The notes under the pieces are model-generated. The model was not told the DNA's origin, ran no database searches, and was given only the letters and a program-made list of their open reading frames with translations. A stretch of 64,000 nt of DNA from assembly GCF_001295795.1 (NCBI RefSeq), contig NZ_LJHY01000001.1, positions 62,001 to 126,000 on the forward strand, written 5' to 3'. Source of the stretch: Novosphingobium sp. AAP83 (GTDB lineage Bacteria; Pseudomonadota; Alphaproteobacteria; Sphingomonadales; Sphingomonadaceae). The stretch's first letter is position 1, and each line of letters begins with the position of its first letter. A program made the position numbers and the translations under genes. Below are positions 35,775 through 45,008 of the stretch, piece by piece.

Positions 35775-35903
35775 ATGGCCCGCGCTATTGCCCTTATCCA
35801 AGACCCCTTGCCTGCGCTCGCGTTGAAAGACGCCGCGCGTAGGGTGATTGTTCTGGGCTGCGCTGCGGCGCTGATACTGGCGGGCAATTCGCTGCCGTTC
35901 TGA
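35775..35903 (+). CDS. Possible 42-residue membrane peptide
   Basis: An ATG at 35775 opens 42 codons ending at TGA 35901-35903: a short amphipathic N-terminus (MARAIALIQDPLPALALKD) followed by a hydrophobic stretch VIVLGCAAALILAGNSL. No clear ribosome-binding site and no known family. The opposite-strand frame over the same bases is less convincing. Confidence 0.3.
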   Translation: MARAIALIQDPLPALALKDAARRVIVLGCAAALILAGNSLPF

Positions 35904-35931
35904 CCGGCGGGTTTGATGGCGTTTCGGGCCG

Positions 35932-36273
35932 CTAAAGTATCTCCAGCACTTTTTCTTTGGGCCTGCACAGTCGCACGCCTTTGTCTGTCTCAACCAAAGG
36001 GCGCTCGATCAGCTTGGGTTCTGCTGCCATGGCGGCAAGCACGGTTGCATCATCGGCAGAGGGCAGCCCGCGTTCTCCGGCATCGGTGCCGCGCAGGCGC
36101 AAGCCCTGCTGCGGGGTGAGCCCGGCATCACGGTAAAGCTGCGCCAATTTGTCAGCAGTGGGCGGGGTCTTGAGGTATTCGACCACGGTGACATCGGCCC
36201 CTGCATCCGTCAGCATCGCCAGCGCGTTGCGCGACGTGCCGCAGCCGGGATTGTGCCAGATCGTTGCCTTCAT
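35932..36273 (-). CDS. arsC: ArsC-family arsenate reductase (glutaredoxin type)
   Basis: A 113-residue thioredoxin-fold protein: MKATIWHNPGCGTSRNAL with the redox-active Cys11, then VEYLKTPPTADKLAQLYRDAG, LRLRGTD, and the family end RPLVETDKGVRLCRP. The Arg-rich pocket and CGTSR motif match ArsC/YfgD. The ATG at 36273 is the family start; the longer upstream frame is unsupported. No other ars genes are adjacent, so a general thiol reductase role is equally possible. Confidence 0.88.
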   Translation of the reverse strand: MKATIWHNPGCGTSRNALAMLTDAGADVTVVEYLKTPPTADKLAQLYRDAGLTPQQGLRLRGTDAGERGLPSADDATVLAAMAAEPKLIERPLVETDKGVRLCRPKEKVLEIL

Positions 36274-36373
36274 TGCTGCTGCCCCTGCGCCCGTTTGGTG
36301 TGGCAGGCTGTTTAGCGCGCTGCGTATCTGCGGCAAGCCTGATGTCTTGTGGCGTCCTTGATCCAGATCAAGC

Positions 36374-36455
36374 TTATTGCGAATTTTTCGCAATAAATAT
36401 CTTGCAAATGAGATTGCCTCGCAATAGTGAACTTCTTGCGAATGATAATTAAATC
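36374..36455. promoter_or_regulatory. Fur-like operator region before the siderophore receptor
   Basis: Three related words stand before the gene: TTATTGCGAA-TTT-TTCGCAATAA, a perfect 10-bp inverted repeat (36374-36396); TTGCAAATGAGATTGCCTCG from 36402, close to the alphaproteobacterial Fur-box pattern; and TTGCGAATGATAATTAAATC from 36436. Iron-dependent repression is likely by family analogy. Confidence 0.75.
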
Positions 36456-36466
36456 AGGAAGTTACT

Positions 36467-38554
36467 GTGAACCGTCCCCTACACCGTCCCCTCAACCGCC
36501 TTGCAAGCCTGCTTTTGGCCGGATCCACGCTGGTTCCAGCAGCAGCTTACGCAGACGAACTGATCCCGGCGGACGCAGGTTTTGCCGATCCGGTGATCGT
36601 GGTGACCGGCTCGGCTGACGGCTATCGCCCGGTCGATGCCAATGCTGTGAAGACGCCGACCCCGTTGGTGGACGTGCCGCAGACGATTACGGTGCTGACG
36701 CGTGAGCAGCTTGATGATCAGGGCATCACGCAACTGGGTGATGCGCTGCGCTATGTTCCGGGCGTGGTGCTGGGCCAGGGCGAAGGCCACCGCGACCAGA
36801 TTACCCTGCGCGGCCAGAACACGACCGCCGACTTCTATCTCGACGGCTTGCGTGACGACACGCAATACTACCGCTCGCTCTATAACATCGAGCGCGTCGA
36901 GGTGCTGAAGGGTGCCAATGCGCTGCTGTTTGGCCGTGGCGGCGGCGGCGGGGTGATCAACCGTGTGAGCAAGACGCCCGACTTTGATGGCGTGCAGGGT
37001 CAGGCCACCGCCAATGTCGACAGCTTCGGCGCATTTGCACTGGCTACCGACTGGAACCAGCCGCTGGCCGAAGCCGTCGGCGCGCGGCTGAATGCCACTT
37101 ACGAAGAATTCGACAATCACCGGCAGGAATTTGAAGGCCGCTTTATCGGGGTAAACCCGACGCTGGCGTTTGAACCGGGCGATGCGACGCGGGTAGAGCT
37201 TTCGTACAATTACGACGATGATCGCCGGATAACCGATCGCGGGGTGCCATCGCTGGGCGGCAAGCCGCTGACCGGTTTTGACGATACCTTCTTTGGCCGC
37301 ACCGATCTGAACACAGCCACGGTCAAGGCGCACATCGCGCAAGCCCGCGTGGACCATGAACTGGCGGAAAACCTCAGCTTCAATGTGCTGGGGCAATACA
37401 GCCACACCGACAAGTACTACGGCAATATTTTCGCTGGTGGACCGGTGATTGGCAACAGCGTTGTTCTTTCGGGTTATGACAGCGCCACGTTGCGCGATAG
37501 CTGGGTGGGGCAGGCCAACCTTGTGTGGACAGGGCAAACCGGCGGCATCGGCCACACTTTGCTGGCAGGGGTGGAAGCCGCCGATCAGGATACGCACGCC
37601 ACGCGCCGCAACACTGCCAATGCAACCGTGACGCTGGCCGAGCGGATTGTTGCGCCTGCCTTCACGTATGGCAATTTCGTCACCAACAGCCGCACCGATG
37701 TGCGCACACTTTCTGCCTATGTGCAGGACCAGGTGGAACTTGCCTCGTTCCTGCAAGTGGTGGCAGGCGTGCGGTTTGATGAATTCCGGATCACCGGCCG
37801 TAACGCGATCAACGGCGTTGGCGCTTCGCGGACAGACAAGAAGTGGTCACCGCGCTTTGGTGTGGTGATCAAGCCGCAACCGAACGTGAGCTTTTATGGC
37901 AGCTTTACCCGCAGCTTCCTGCCGCAATCGGGCGACCAGTTTGGCGCGCTGGATGCAACGCAGGCAACGCTGGCGCCTGAACAGTTTGAAAACCTGGAAG
38001 CAGGCGTGAAATGGGACATCAATCCCGGCCTTGCCTTCACCGCTGCGGCATACCGGTTGGAGCGCGACAATTCGCGGTTTAACAATCCCGTTACCGGCCT
38101 GCCCGAACTGTCAGGCAAGACGCGTACCAAGGGCATTGAACTGCAATTGGCGGGCCGCGTGACGCCCGATCTGCAAGTGAGTATGGGCTACACCTTGCAG
38201 GATGGCGAGGTCCGTTCGCAAACCACCGCCGCGCCTGTCGGACGAAAGCTCTCGCAACTCCCGCGTCACCAATTTGCCGCATGGACGCGTTATGACGTGA
38301 CCAAACAGCTTGGATTGGGATTGGGCGTGACGCATCAATCGGGCAGCTTTGCCACGATCAGCAACGCGGTTACGCTGCCTGCGTTCACCCGCGCGGATGC
38401 AGCGGTGTTCTATGACCTATCGGATCGCTTCTCGGTGCAGTTGAACGTCGAGAACCTGACCGACACCGACTATTTCCCCGCCGCGCACACTGACAACAAC
38501 ATCTCGACCGGTGAACCGCTGAACGCGCGCATTTCGATCAAGGCCAAGTTTTAA
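36467..38554 (+). CDS. TonB-dependent siderophore receptor
   Basis: A 695-residue outer-membrane ferric-siderophore receptor. The signal peptide (LNRLASLLLAGSTLVPAAAYA) is followed by a TonB-box-like DPVIVVTG near residue 42, a plug with PQTITVLTREQLDDQG, LRYVPGVVLGQGEGHRDQIT and NIERVEVLKGANALLFGRGG, then a 22-strand barrel ending NARISIKAKF. The catecholate (Fiu/CirA-like) subgroup is likely from the plug sequence. The start is a GTG at 36467 with CAGGAAG upstream. Iron control by the Fur-like sites directly upstream is probable. Confidence 0.93.
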   Translation: MNRPLHRPLNRLASLLLAGSTLVPAAAYADELIPADAGFADPVIVVTGSADGYRPVDANAVKTPTPLVDVPQTITVLTREQLDDQGITQLGDALRYVPGVVLGQGEGHRDQITLRGQNTTADFYLDGLRDDTQYYRSLYNIERVEVLKGANALLFGRGGGGGVINRVSKTPDFDGVQGQATANVDSFGAFALATDWNQPLAEAVGARLNATYEEFDNHRQEFEGRFIGVNPTLAFEPGDATRVELSYNYDDDRRITDRGVPSLGGKPLTGFDDTFFGRTDLNTATVKAHIAQARVDHELAENLSFNVLGQYSHTDKYYGNIFAGGPVIGNSVVLSGYDSATLRDSWVGQANLVWTGQTGGIGHTLLAGVEAADQDTHATRRNTANATVTLAERIVAPAFTYGNFVTNSRTDVRTLSAYVQDQVELASFLQVVAGVRFDEFRITGRNAINGVGASRTDKKWSPRFGVVIKPQPNVSFYGSFTRSFLPQSGDQFGALDATQATLAPEQFENLEAGVKWDINPGLAFTAAAYRLERDNSRFNNPVTGLPELSGKTRTKGIELQLAGRVTPDLQVSMGYTLQDGEVRSQTTAAPVGRKLSQLPRHQFAAWTRYDVTKQLGLGLGVTHQSGSFATISNAVTLPAFTRADAAVFYDLSDRFSVQLNVENLTDTDYFPAAHTDNNISTGEPLNARISIKAKF

Positions 38555-38585
38555 GAGCTAACCCCCGTTGGCGTCCTTCGCCGGT

Positions 38586-38612
38586 CCCCCCCACCCCCCC
38601 ACCGGGGGAGGG
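38586..38612. other. C-rich tract between convergent genes
   Basis: Two C7 runs (38586-38592 and 38594-38600) are followed by ACCGGGGGAGGG, giving a short CCCCC/GGGGG hairpin. On the minus strand the runs are G7 tracts. It may act as a terminator or simply be a low-complexity spacer. Confidence 0.4.
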
Positions 38613-38629
38613 CGCCACACTTTTCAAAG

Positions 38630-39139
38630 CTACCCCGCGCCCGGTGCGGTGATCGCCGGTGGCGGGGCGGCGCTGATCGTTTCTTCACCGCGCATCACGC
38701 GGGCTGCGCGCTGGATGGCGCGGATCAGGCGGGGATAGACGCCGCAGCGGCAGATGTTGGTGATGGCCCGCGCGATGTCTTCATCCGCCGGATTGGCGTT
38801 GGCGGTAAGCAAAGCGGCGGCGGCCATGACGATGCCGGGCGTGCAAAAGCCGCACTGGATGGCTTGTTCGGCCACTAGCGCCTGTTGCACGGGATGCGAT
38901 CGGTCTGATGAAAGACCTTCGATCGTGGTCACGTTGCGGCCCTCTGCCTCGCCCAGCAAGAGCGTGCAACTGGGCATCGCCTGTCCATCAACGATCACCA
39001 TGCATGCGCCGCATTCCCCCGTACCGCAGCCATATTTGGTGCCCGTCAGGTTTGCGCCATCGCGCAGCGCCCAGAGCAGGGGCGTATCGTCTTCGAGGCG
39101 ATACTGGACGGGCTGGTTGTTGACGGTGAGGCGGGCCAT
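38630..39139 (-). CDS. (2Fe-2S)-binding small subunit of a molybdenum hydroxylase, orphan
   Basis: A 169-residue electron-transfer subunit of the xanthine oxidase/isoquinoline 1-oxidoreductase type. The N-terminal plant-ferredoxin-like cluster is GTKYGCGTGECGACMVIVDG...SCTL, and the C-terminal helical cluster is CGFCTPGIVMAAAALL with CRCGVYPRLIRAI. Such subunits normally stand beside a large molybdopterin subunit (about 700 residues), but none lies on either side here: the neighbours are a siderophore receptor and a class II aldolase. Either the partner is elsewhere or this is a remnant of a split operon. Confidence 0.9.
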   Translation of the reverse strand: MARLTVNNQPVQYRLEDDTPLLWALRDGANLTGTKYGCGTGECGACMVIVDGQAMPSCTLLLGEAEGRNVTTIEGLSSDRSHPVQQALVAEQAIQCGFCTPGIVMAAAALLTANANPADEDIARAITNICRCGVYPRLIRAIQRAARVMRGEETISAAPPPAITAPGAG

Positions 39140-39171
39140 AGGCGGGGCTTAGCCTGCCTGTGGCCTCCCGA

Positions 39172-39936
39172 TCAATCCCGCCAGCTACGGTCAATCTTGT
39201 CAATCCGCCGGGTCCATGCGGCAAAGTCTGCTGCACCGGGAGCGCCGCCTGCGTTGACTTGTCCCAGATCGCGCTGGTGCACTGCCACGATATCATCGCG
39301 CACGCGGATGACGGGCTGGCCCATCGACAAGGTGGCCATCTGGATTTCACAAGCGCGCTGGAGGCTCCACTGCATCAGGAACATCAAGTGCAGCGTGGGT
39401 GCGAGCACGACCGGACCGTGATTTCGCAACATCAGGATGCGCTTGTCGCCCAGATTGGCGAGCAGACGTTCGCCCTCTTCGGCGCGGACGGTGACGCCTT
39501 CGAAATCGTGATAGGCCAGCTGGTTCACGAAATTGCAGGCATAGAAATTGACCGGCATCAGCCCTTCTTCAAGGCTGCACACGGCCATCGTTTCGGTGGT
39601 GTGGACATGGCTGATTGCATGCGCCCAGGGCAGATGGCGGTGGAAATAGGCGTGCTGGGTAAAGCCCGCCTTGTTCACCGGATAAGGGCTGCGATCAAGC
39701 GTGTTGCCATCAATATCGATTTTGACGAGGTTCGACGCCGTCACCTCGCTGTAGAGCAGCCCGAACGGATTGATCAGGAACGCGCCCTCTTCATCGGGCA
39801 CTTTCAACGAGATGTGATTGTAGATCGATTCCGACCAGCCGAGGTGATCGTAAATGCGGTAGCACGCCGCCAGTTCTTGGCGCGCATGCCATTCGGCTTC
39901 GCTACATTCGACATTGGGTCGCAATTGGGTGGCCAT
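39172..39936 (-). CDS. Class II aldolase/adducin family protein
   Basis: A 254-residue zinc-dependent protein. The N-terminal part reads AACYRIYDHLGWSESIYNHI, zinc-binding histidines are in HAYFHRHLPWAHAISHVHT, and MLRNHGPVVLAPTLHLMF follows, as in the adducin/L-fuculose-phosphate aldolase fold. Its distal members often lack aldolase activity and act on other sugars or hydroxy acids, so the substrate is open. It begins opposite the YedK gene with a 29-base gap. Confidence 0.88.
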   Translation of the reverse strand: MATQLRPNVECSEAEWHARQELAACYRIYDHLGWSESIYNHISLKVPDEEGAFLINPFGLLYSEVTASNLVKIDIDGNTLDRSPYPVNKAGFTQHAYFHRHLPWAHAISHVHTTETMAVCSLEEGLMPVNFYACNFVNQLAYHDFEGVTVRAEEGERLLANLGDKRILMLRNHGPVVLAPTLHLMFLMQWSLQRACEIQMATLSMGQPVIRVRDDIVAVHQRDLGQVNAGGAPGAADFAAWTRRIDKIDRSWRD

Positions 39937-39965
39937 CGTGCGCTCTCCGGGTATTATCTTGTACT

Positions 39966-40592
39966 ATGTGTAACTTGTATCGCATGACCAGCAACGTGCA
40001 AGCCATCGCGCAGTTGTTTGCGCCTGTGGTGAACACGCAAGTGAACTTGCCGCCATTTCACGAGATTTACCCGGATCGTGAGGCGCCTGTCTTGGTGGCG
40101 CGCGATGACGCACGGCGGATCGAGACGATGCGTTGGGGTTGGCCGCCGTCCGGCGACGTAAAGCGCCCGGTAACCAACATCCGCAACCTTGGCTCACCGA
40201 TGTGGCGCACAGCGCTGGGTGATCCGGCGCGGCGGTGCCTTGTGCCGGTGACAGCGTTCTCGGAATGGTCGCACGCGGCAGATCCGGTGACGGGGCGCAA
40301 GCGCAAGCACTGGTTCGCGCTGAAAGAGCAACCGCTGTTCGCCTTTGCCGGACTGTGGCGAGTGGCAGAGGACGGTGCGCGGTTTGCATTTTTGACCTGC
40401 GAGCCCAATAAACTGGTGGGGCGCATTCATCCCAAGGCGATGCCGGTGATCATCGGTTCGGCGCAGGCGGCAGATCGCTGGCTATCGGCCGACGGCGTGG
40501 GTGCGGCGGCGATGCAGCGGGCCTATTCCGATGCAGCGATGATTGAGTTGGATTTTCCGGAGGAGCCGCCGGTGCAGGCGAGCTTGTTTTGA
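39966..40592 (+). CDS. yedK: SOS response-associated peptidase, YedK/HMCES family
   Basis: A 208-residue SRAP-domain protein that forms a DNA-protein crosslink at abasic sites in single-stranded DNA. The N-terminus MCNLYRMT places the catalytic Cys at position 2 after Met removal; TAFSEWSH gives the catalytic Glu, and HPKAMPVIIG the conserved His. These three residues define the family. A LexA box was not searched for in detail; none is obvious in the 29-base gap to the divergent aldolase gene. Confidence 0.93.
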   Translation: MCNLYRMTSNVQAIAQLFAPVVNTQVNLPPFHEIYPDREAPVLVARDDARRIETMRWGWPPSGDVKRPVTNIRNLGSPMWRTALGDPARRCLVPVTAFSEWSHAADPVTGRKRKHWFALKEQPLFAFAGLWRVAEDGARFAFLTCEPNKLVGRIHPKAMPVIIGSAQAADRWLSADGVGAAAMQRAYSDAAMIELDFPEEPPVQASLF

Positions 40593-40660
40593 GCGAGACT
40601 TAGGCTTGCATGGCAAGTCTTAGTTGCAGCGGGGTGGGCATTCCGACGATTGTGTAAACC

Positions 40661-40689
40661 AAAAAAAGGGCCAGCCCGAAGGCCAGCCC
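40661..40689 (-). terminator. Rho-independent terminator of the rplM-rpsI operon
   Basis: On the minus strand, GGGCTGGCC, a TTCG tetraloop, and GGCTGGCCC (two G-T pairs) are followed by seven Ts (complement of 40661-40667). It lies 32 bases beyond the rpsI stop. Confidence 0.85.
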
Positions 40690-40721
40690 CTTGATTTTGT
40701 TCGGCAAAAGCCTGAGCGAGA

Positions 40722-41270
40722 TTAACGCTTCGAGAACTGGAAGCTCTTGCGGGCCTTGGCCTTGCCGTACTTCTTACGTTCAACGACGCGCGGATCGCGG
40801 GTCAGGAAGCCGGCAGCCTTGACGGCGCTGCGCAGTTCGGGTTCGAACTTTGACAGGGCCTGAGCGATGCCATGCTTTACCGCGCCGGCTTGGCCCGAAA
40901 GACCACCACCCTTGACGGTGCAGACGATGTCGTACTGCTCTTCGCGACCGGCAACCTGAAACGGCTGGTTGATCACCAGGCGCAAGGTTGGACGGGCGAA
41001 ATAGACGGTCTGGTCACGGCCATTGACGGTGACCTTGCCCGAACCAGGCTTGAGCCATACGCGGGCAACGGCATCCTTGCGGCGGCCGGTTGCATACGAA
41101 CGACCCTGTGCATCGACTTCGCGATCGCGGATCGGTGCTGCTGGACCCGTACGGATGACAGGAGCGGCAACTTCGCCTTCTGCGGCAGGAGCCGAAGGAG
41201 CAACGGGTGCAGCAGCGGTCAGATCCTTGAGATCAGCCAGGCTGGATACTGTGTTGTCGGTGTCGGCCAT
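40722..41270 (-). CDS. rpsI: 30S ribosomal protein S9
   Basis: A 182-residue S9 with a low-complexity Ala/Pro-rich N-terminal extension (about 50 residues, longer than E. coli S9) and the conserved body: [40 protein letters not shown] and the basic C-terminal tail [17 protein letters not shown] that reaches the P-site tRNA. It follows rplM after two bases, the standard L13-S9 operon. Confidence 0.96.
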   Translation of the reverse strand: MADTDNTVSSLADLKDLTAAAPVAPSAPAAEGEVAAPVIRTGPAAPIRDREVDAQGRSYATGRRKDAVARVWLKPGSGKVTVNGRDQTVYFARPTLRLVINQPFQVAGREEQYDIVCTVKGGGLSGQAGAVKHGIAQALSKFEPELRSAVKAAGFLTRDPRVVERKKYGKAKARKSFQFSKR

Positions 41271-41272
41271 GA

Positions 41273-41752
41273 TTATGCACCCACCTTGTTCTTGCGATTC
41301 ATCGAAGCGACGTCGAGCGCCACTGGCTGAGTGCCTGCATGCGGGTGTTCTGCACCGGCATAGAGGTGAAGAGCGCGCATCTGCGCACGGCCCAGAGGAC
41401 CACGCGGGATCATGCGTTCGACCGCCTTTTCAATCACACGCTCAGGGAAACGACCGCTAAGGACCTTGTCCGCAGTCACTTCCTTGATGCCGCCGGCATA
41501 ACCGGTGTGCTTGTAGTAGATCTTGTTCTTCAGCTTGTTGCCGGTCAAACGCACCTTGTCGGCGTTGATTACAACAACGTGGTCGCCGCAATCGACGTGA
41601 GGCGTGAAGCTTGGCTTATGCTTGCCGCGCAGACGATTGGCGATGACGACGGCCAGACGGCCAACCACCAGACCTTCGGCATCGATCAGATGCCAGTTCT
41701 TTACCACCTCGGCCGGTTTAATCGACCGGGTGACCTTGCTCAGTGCCTTCAT
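41273..41752 (-). CDS. rplM: 50S ribosomal protein L13
   Basis: A 159-residue L13: [60 protein letters not shown] and the [20 protein letters not shown] signature. It is the first gene of the rplM-rpsI operon. A TTGACT element on the minus strand near 41850 could serve as a -35, but no convincing -10 follows. Confidence 0.96.
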   Translation of the reverse strand: MKALSKVTRSIKPAEVVKNWHLIDAEGLVVGRLAVVIANRLRGKHKPSFTPHVDCGDHVVVINADKVRLTGNKLKNKIYYKHTGYAGGIKEVTADKVLSGRFPERVIEKAVERMIPRGPLGRAQMRALHLYAGAEHPHAGTQPVALDVASMNRKNKVGA

Positions 41753-42467
41753 GGCGCTTCGGTTCCCTGAATTTCAATACCCGGACACAACAGGCGGTTG
41801 CCTGTGCATCACGGCGAGGAAGCGCGCCTTTGTTGCATATGCCCCCCGGAGTCAAGCAAATCAGGGTGTTTTTGAGGAGGTAAAATAATACCTCTCCACA
41901 AAGGCGCTCCACAATGCACAGATACATATGGCAAGTGAATCGCAATGTCGGCTTGGCAATGTTGCAACTCGTGATACTTCAGCGATGTTTCGATCAACGG
42001 CCACTCACGCTTGTCGTATGCCCGATGTTCATCAAAAATGATGCCGGCGTCCGATGCCTGCACAGGGCAAGCGTTGCCGGCTAAGAGAGCGCAATCGCCA
42101 TGCGATCATGGCCACCCTGAAAAGATCGTGTTGCAGCAGGACCGGCCATGGCGTGGGAGCCTCGTCAGCGTTAGTCGCCGCGAAAACAGAAAATAGCAGT
42201 AGCGCAGCAAAAACTGGCCGATAAGGCGTGGAAAAAACTTTTGCAGATAATCGCGAAGCCCTGAATTTCCTGCAAAACTGCCAATTCCGGAACACGGATA
42301 TACAGTATATTGCATTGCACCATCATAACTTACTTGCTAGACGAAACCGTCTTTCTTTCGAGGTTTTGGCACTGCGGCAAAAATAGTCGAGCCCGGAGGT
42401 GTTTCTAAGTGGAACCCCGAACAAAGGCATATCGAGGCTGAAGCATGATAAGGTTCAGGAGATAACG
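41753..42467. other. Long gene-free region between rplM and the polysaccharide locus
   Basis: About 700 bases without a credible gene. Short minus-strand frames exist, one with a signal-like stretch (VFAALLLFSVFAATNA), but none has codon bias, a good ribosome-binding site or a known domain. A small inverted repeat GAGGTA-AAATAA-TACCTC is near 41877-41894, and the last 170 bases before algD are AT-rich, with TATACAGTATATTGCAT, and probably hold the promoter of the polysaccharide operon. Confidence 0.5.
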
Positions 42468-43733
42468 TTGAAGATTGCCATTCTCGGTCTCGGTTACGTG
42501 GGCTGCACAGCAGCAGGATGTATTGCCAGCCAAGGTCACCATGTATTGGGCATCGACGTCAGTAATGGCAAAGTCGAAACGCTTAATTCGGGCAAGTCGC
42601 CGGTCTTTGAACCGGGGCTTGATGACCTCATCGCCAAGGCCCGCGCAAATGGCCTGCTCGAAGCGACAACGGAAATCGGCGACAAGCTGGACGACTGCGA
42701 TATCGCGATTGTATGTGTCGGCACGCCGAGCGGAGTCGATGGCGCCCACAACATGAGCTACATCGTGCAGGTTACCCGCGCGATTGCGGCAACGATAAAG
42801 CCCGATCGCAGGACGCCGCTCACCGTCGTCTATCGTTCGACGATGCGGCCGGGAACGACCGAGCAAATGATCCAGCCGATTTTCCGCGCGCTTCTGGGCG
42901 ATGCCGTGGACCAGCTGGTCGAACTCGTTTACAATCCGGAATTTCTGCGCGAAGCGACCGCGATCGAGGACTATTTCAATCCGCCCAAGATCGTGCTGGG
43001 TACGCTAGACGGTGTGCCGTCGGAAAAGATGGTCGCGCTGCACGAAGGGATCGAGGCACCGATCTTCCATGTCGGCATCCGTGAAGCGGAGATAACCAAG
43101 TTCGTCGACAACACTTGGCATGCGGTGAAAGTCGCCTTTGCCAACGAGGTCGGGCGCGTATGCCAGAACATCGGCATTTCCGCGCGCCAAGTCCACCAGA
43201 TATTCGTCTCGGACACCAAGCTTAACATCTCGCCATACTATACGCGTCCCGGTGGTCCGTTCGGAGGATCGTGCTTGCCGAAGGACGTGCGCGCGTTGCA
43301 GCATATCGCTGCCGATACAGGATCGCAGGCGCACCTGTTTGACTCGTTGCTGCGCAGCAACGACGCGCACAAGCATCACCAGTTTCTTCAAGTAACGAAC
43401 GGTCTGAAGCCGGGCGCACGCGTGCTGCTCGTTGGACTTGCGTTCAAGGCCGATACCGACGACCTGCGCGAAAGCCCTGCGGTGGATATGGCGCGCAAGC
43501 TGCTCGACGCCGGCTTCGCGCTCGACATCTATGATCCGCAACTGAAGCCTGAAAGCCTGATTGGTGCAAACCTTGGGTACGCTTACGCAATCCTGCCCTC
43601 GATCGACGGTTTGCTCGTCGACAAGGCTACCGCACAATCACGCCAGTATGGAGCGGTTATCGCGACAAACCGCCTGATCAAGGATCTCGATCTGGGTGAC
43701 AATCGCATCGTCGATGTGAGCTCGATTGCATGA
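42468..43733 (+). CDS. algD: GDP-mannose 6-dehydrogenase-type nucleotide-sugar dehydrogenase
   Basis: A 421-residue UDP/GDP-sugar dehydrogenase. The Rossmann motif IAILGLGYVGCTAAG begins at residue 3; STMRPGTTEQM, NPEFLREATAIEDYF and the active site GGPFGGSCLPKDVRAL with catalytic Cys269 follow, and the last domain has VGLAFKADTDDLRESP. Closest in pattern to AlgD (GDP-mannuronate production). The start is a TTG at 42468 with AGGAG seven bases upstream; the frame from 42399 is unsupported. It overlaps the next gene (ATGA at 43730-43733). GDP-mannose synthesis genes are not in the window. Confidence 0.85.
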   Translation: MKIAILGLGYVGCTAAGCIASQGHHVLGIDVSNGKVETLNSGKSPVFEPGLDDLIAKARANGLLEATTEIGDKLDDCDIAIVCVGTPSGVDGAHNMSYIVQVTRAIAATIKPDRRTPLTVVYRSTMRPGTTEQMIQPIFRALLGDAVDQLVELVYNPEFLREATAIEDYFNPPKIVLGTLDGVPSEKMVALHEGIEAPIFHVGIREAEITKFVDNTWHAVKVAFANEVGRVCQNIGISARQVHQIFVSDTKLNISPYYTRPGGPFGGSCLPKDVRALQHIAADTGSQAHLFDSLLRSNDAHKHHQFLQVTNGLKPGARVLLVGLAFKADTDDLRESPAVDMARKLLDAGFALDIYDPQLKPESLIGANLGYAYAILPSIDGLLVDKATAQSRQYGAVIATNRLIKDLDLGDNRIVDVSSIA

Positions 43734-44995
43734 CGCTGCCAGTGGCGATAGGGGATTTCGAATTCCCGACAGAAATCCCGGGACATCCGCTGGCGGGCAA
43801 GAAGGTTCTCATTGTGGTTGAAAACCTGCCGCTGCCGTTCGACCGGCGCGTCTGGCAGGAAGCACGAACGCTCAAGGCAGCGGGCGCCGAAGTGGCCATT
43901 ATCTGCCCCACCGGCAAAGGCTATGAGAAGCGCTTCGAAGTGATCGACGGCATCGACATTCACCGCCATCCGTTACCGATCGAGGCGAGCGGCGCGCTGG
44001 GTTTCCTTCTGGAGTATGGCGCGGCGCTATTCTGGGAAACAGTTCTCGCGTGGAAGATCTACTTCCGGCGCGGCATAGACGTGATCCAGGGCTGCAACCC
44101 GCCGGACCTGATCTTCCTGGTGGCTCTCCCGTTCAAGCTGTTGGGCGTCAAGTACATCTTCGATCACCACGACATCAATCCCGAGCTTTACGAAGCCAAG
44201 TTCAACAAGCGCGGCTTTTTCTGGAAATTGATGGTCCTGTTCGAAAGGCTGACCTTTAAATTCGCCGACGTTTCTATGGCAACCAACCAATCCTACCGTA
44301 GGATCGCGATCGAACGCGGCGGCATGGCGCCCGAGAAGGTGTTCGTGGTCCGCTCCGGCCCTGACCTCAGTCGCCTGAAGCGTGTGCCCCCGGTCGAAAG
44401 CTGGAAGAACGGGCGGCGCTTTCTGGTCGGCTATGTCGGCGTAATGGGAGACCAGGAGGGGATCGACCTGCTGATCGATGCCGTCGAGCATATCGTAAAG
44501 GTAGAAGCTCGTGAAGACATCCAATTCTGCCTCGTCGGGGGTGGACCGAGTCTGGCCAAGCTCAGGGAGCTAGTGATCGAGAAAGGTCTGGCCGACTTCG
44601 TCCAATTCACCGGGCGCGCGCCTGATCAGGACCTGTTCGAAGTGCTTTCGACAATGGATGTCGGGGTCAATCCCGATCGCGTCAATGCGATGAACGACAA
44701 GTCCACGATGAACAAGATCATGGAATACATGTCGCTGGAAAAGCCGATCGTGCAGTTCGATGTCACCGAAGGTCGCTTTTCGGCGCAGGAGGCATCGCTC
44801 TACGCCAAGGCGAACGACCCGGTCGACTTTGCAGCAAAAATTGTCGAATTACTTGGCGATCCGGAACGGCGTGCGGCAATGGGCGCGCTGGGGCGCAGGC
44901 GGGTCGAGACAGAGCTGAACTGGAGTCATCAAATTGGGCCATTGGTCGCAGCCTACCGTTGTGCCTTGGAACTTGAATCCTCACCAGTAACGTAA
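43730..44995 (+). CDS. Glycosyltransferase family 4
   Basis: A 421-residue GT-B glycosyltransferase transferring a sugar from a nucleotide donor, on the cytoplasmic side. The N-terminal half has VENLPLPFDRRVWQEARTL and KYIFDHHDINPELY; the C-terminal donor half has YVGVMGDQEGIDLLIDAVEH, FCLVGGGPSLAKLREL and a shortened E-x7-E region with NKIMEYMSLEKPIVQFD. The acceptor is unknown. It is translationally coupled to algD, suggesting that it uses the sugar that enzyme makes (inference). Confidence 0.88.
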   Translation: MTLPVAIGDFEFPTEIPGHPLAGKKVLIVVENLPLPFDRRVWQEARTLKAAGAEVAIICPTGKGYEKRFEVIDGIDIHRHPLPIEASGALGFLLEYGAALFWETVLAWKIYFRRGIDVIQGCNPPDLIFLVALPFKLLGVKYIFDHHDINPELYEAKFNKRGFFWKLMVLFERLTFKFADVSMATNQSYRRIAIERGGMAPEKVFVVRSGPDLSRLKRVPPVESWKNGRRFLVGYVGVMGDQEGIDLLIDAVEHIVKVEAREDIQFCLVGGGPSLAKLRELVIEKGLADFVQFTGRAPDQDLFEVLSTMDVGVNPDRVNAMNDKSTMNKIMEYMSLEKPIVQFDVTEGRFSAQEASLYAKANDPVDFAAKIVELLGDPERRAAMGALGRRRVETELNWSHQIGPLVAAYRCALELESSPVT

Positions 44996-45008
44996 CTGCC
45001 TCGATCCC

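Noticed and set aside
41753..42467. Short frames upstream of algD, including one with a signal-like stretch
   Set aside because: No codon bias, start signals or known family; several overlap each other on both strands.
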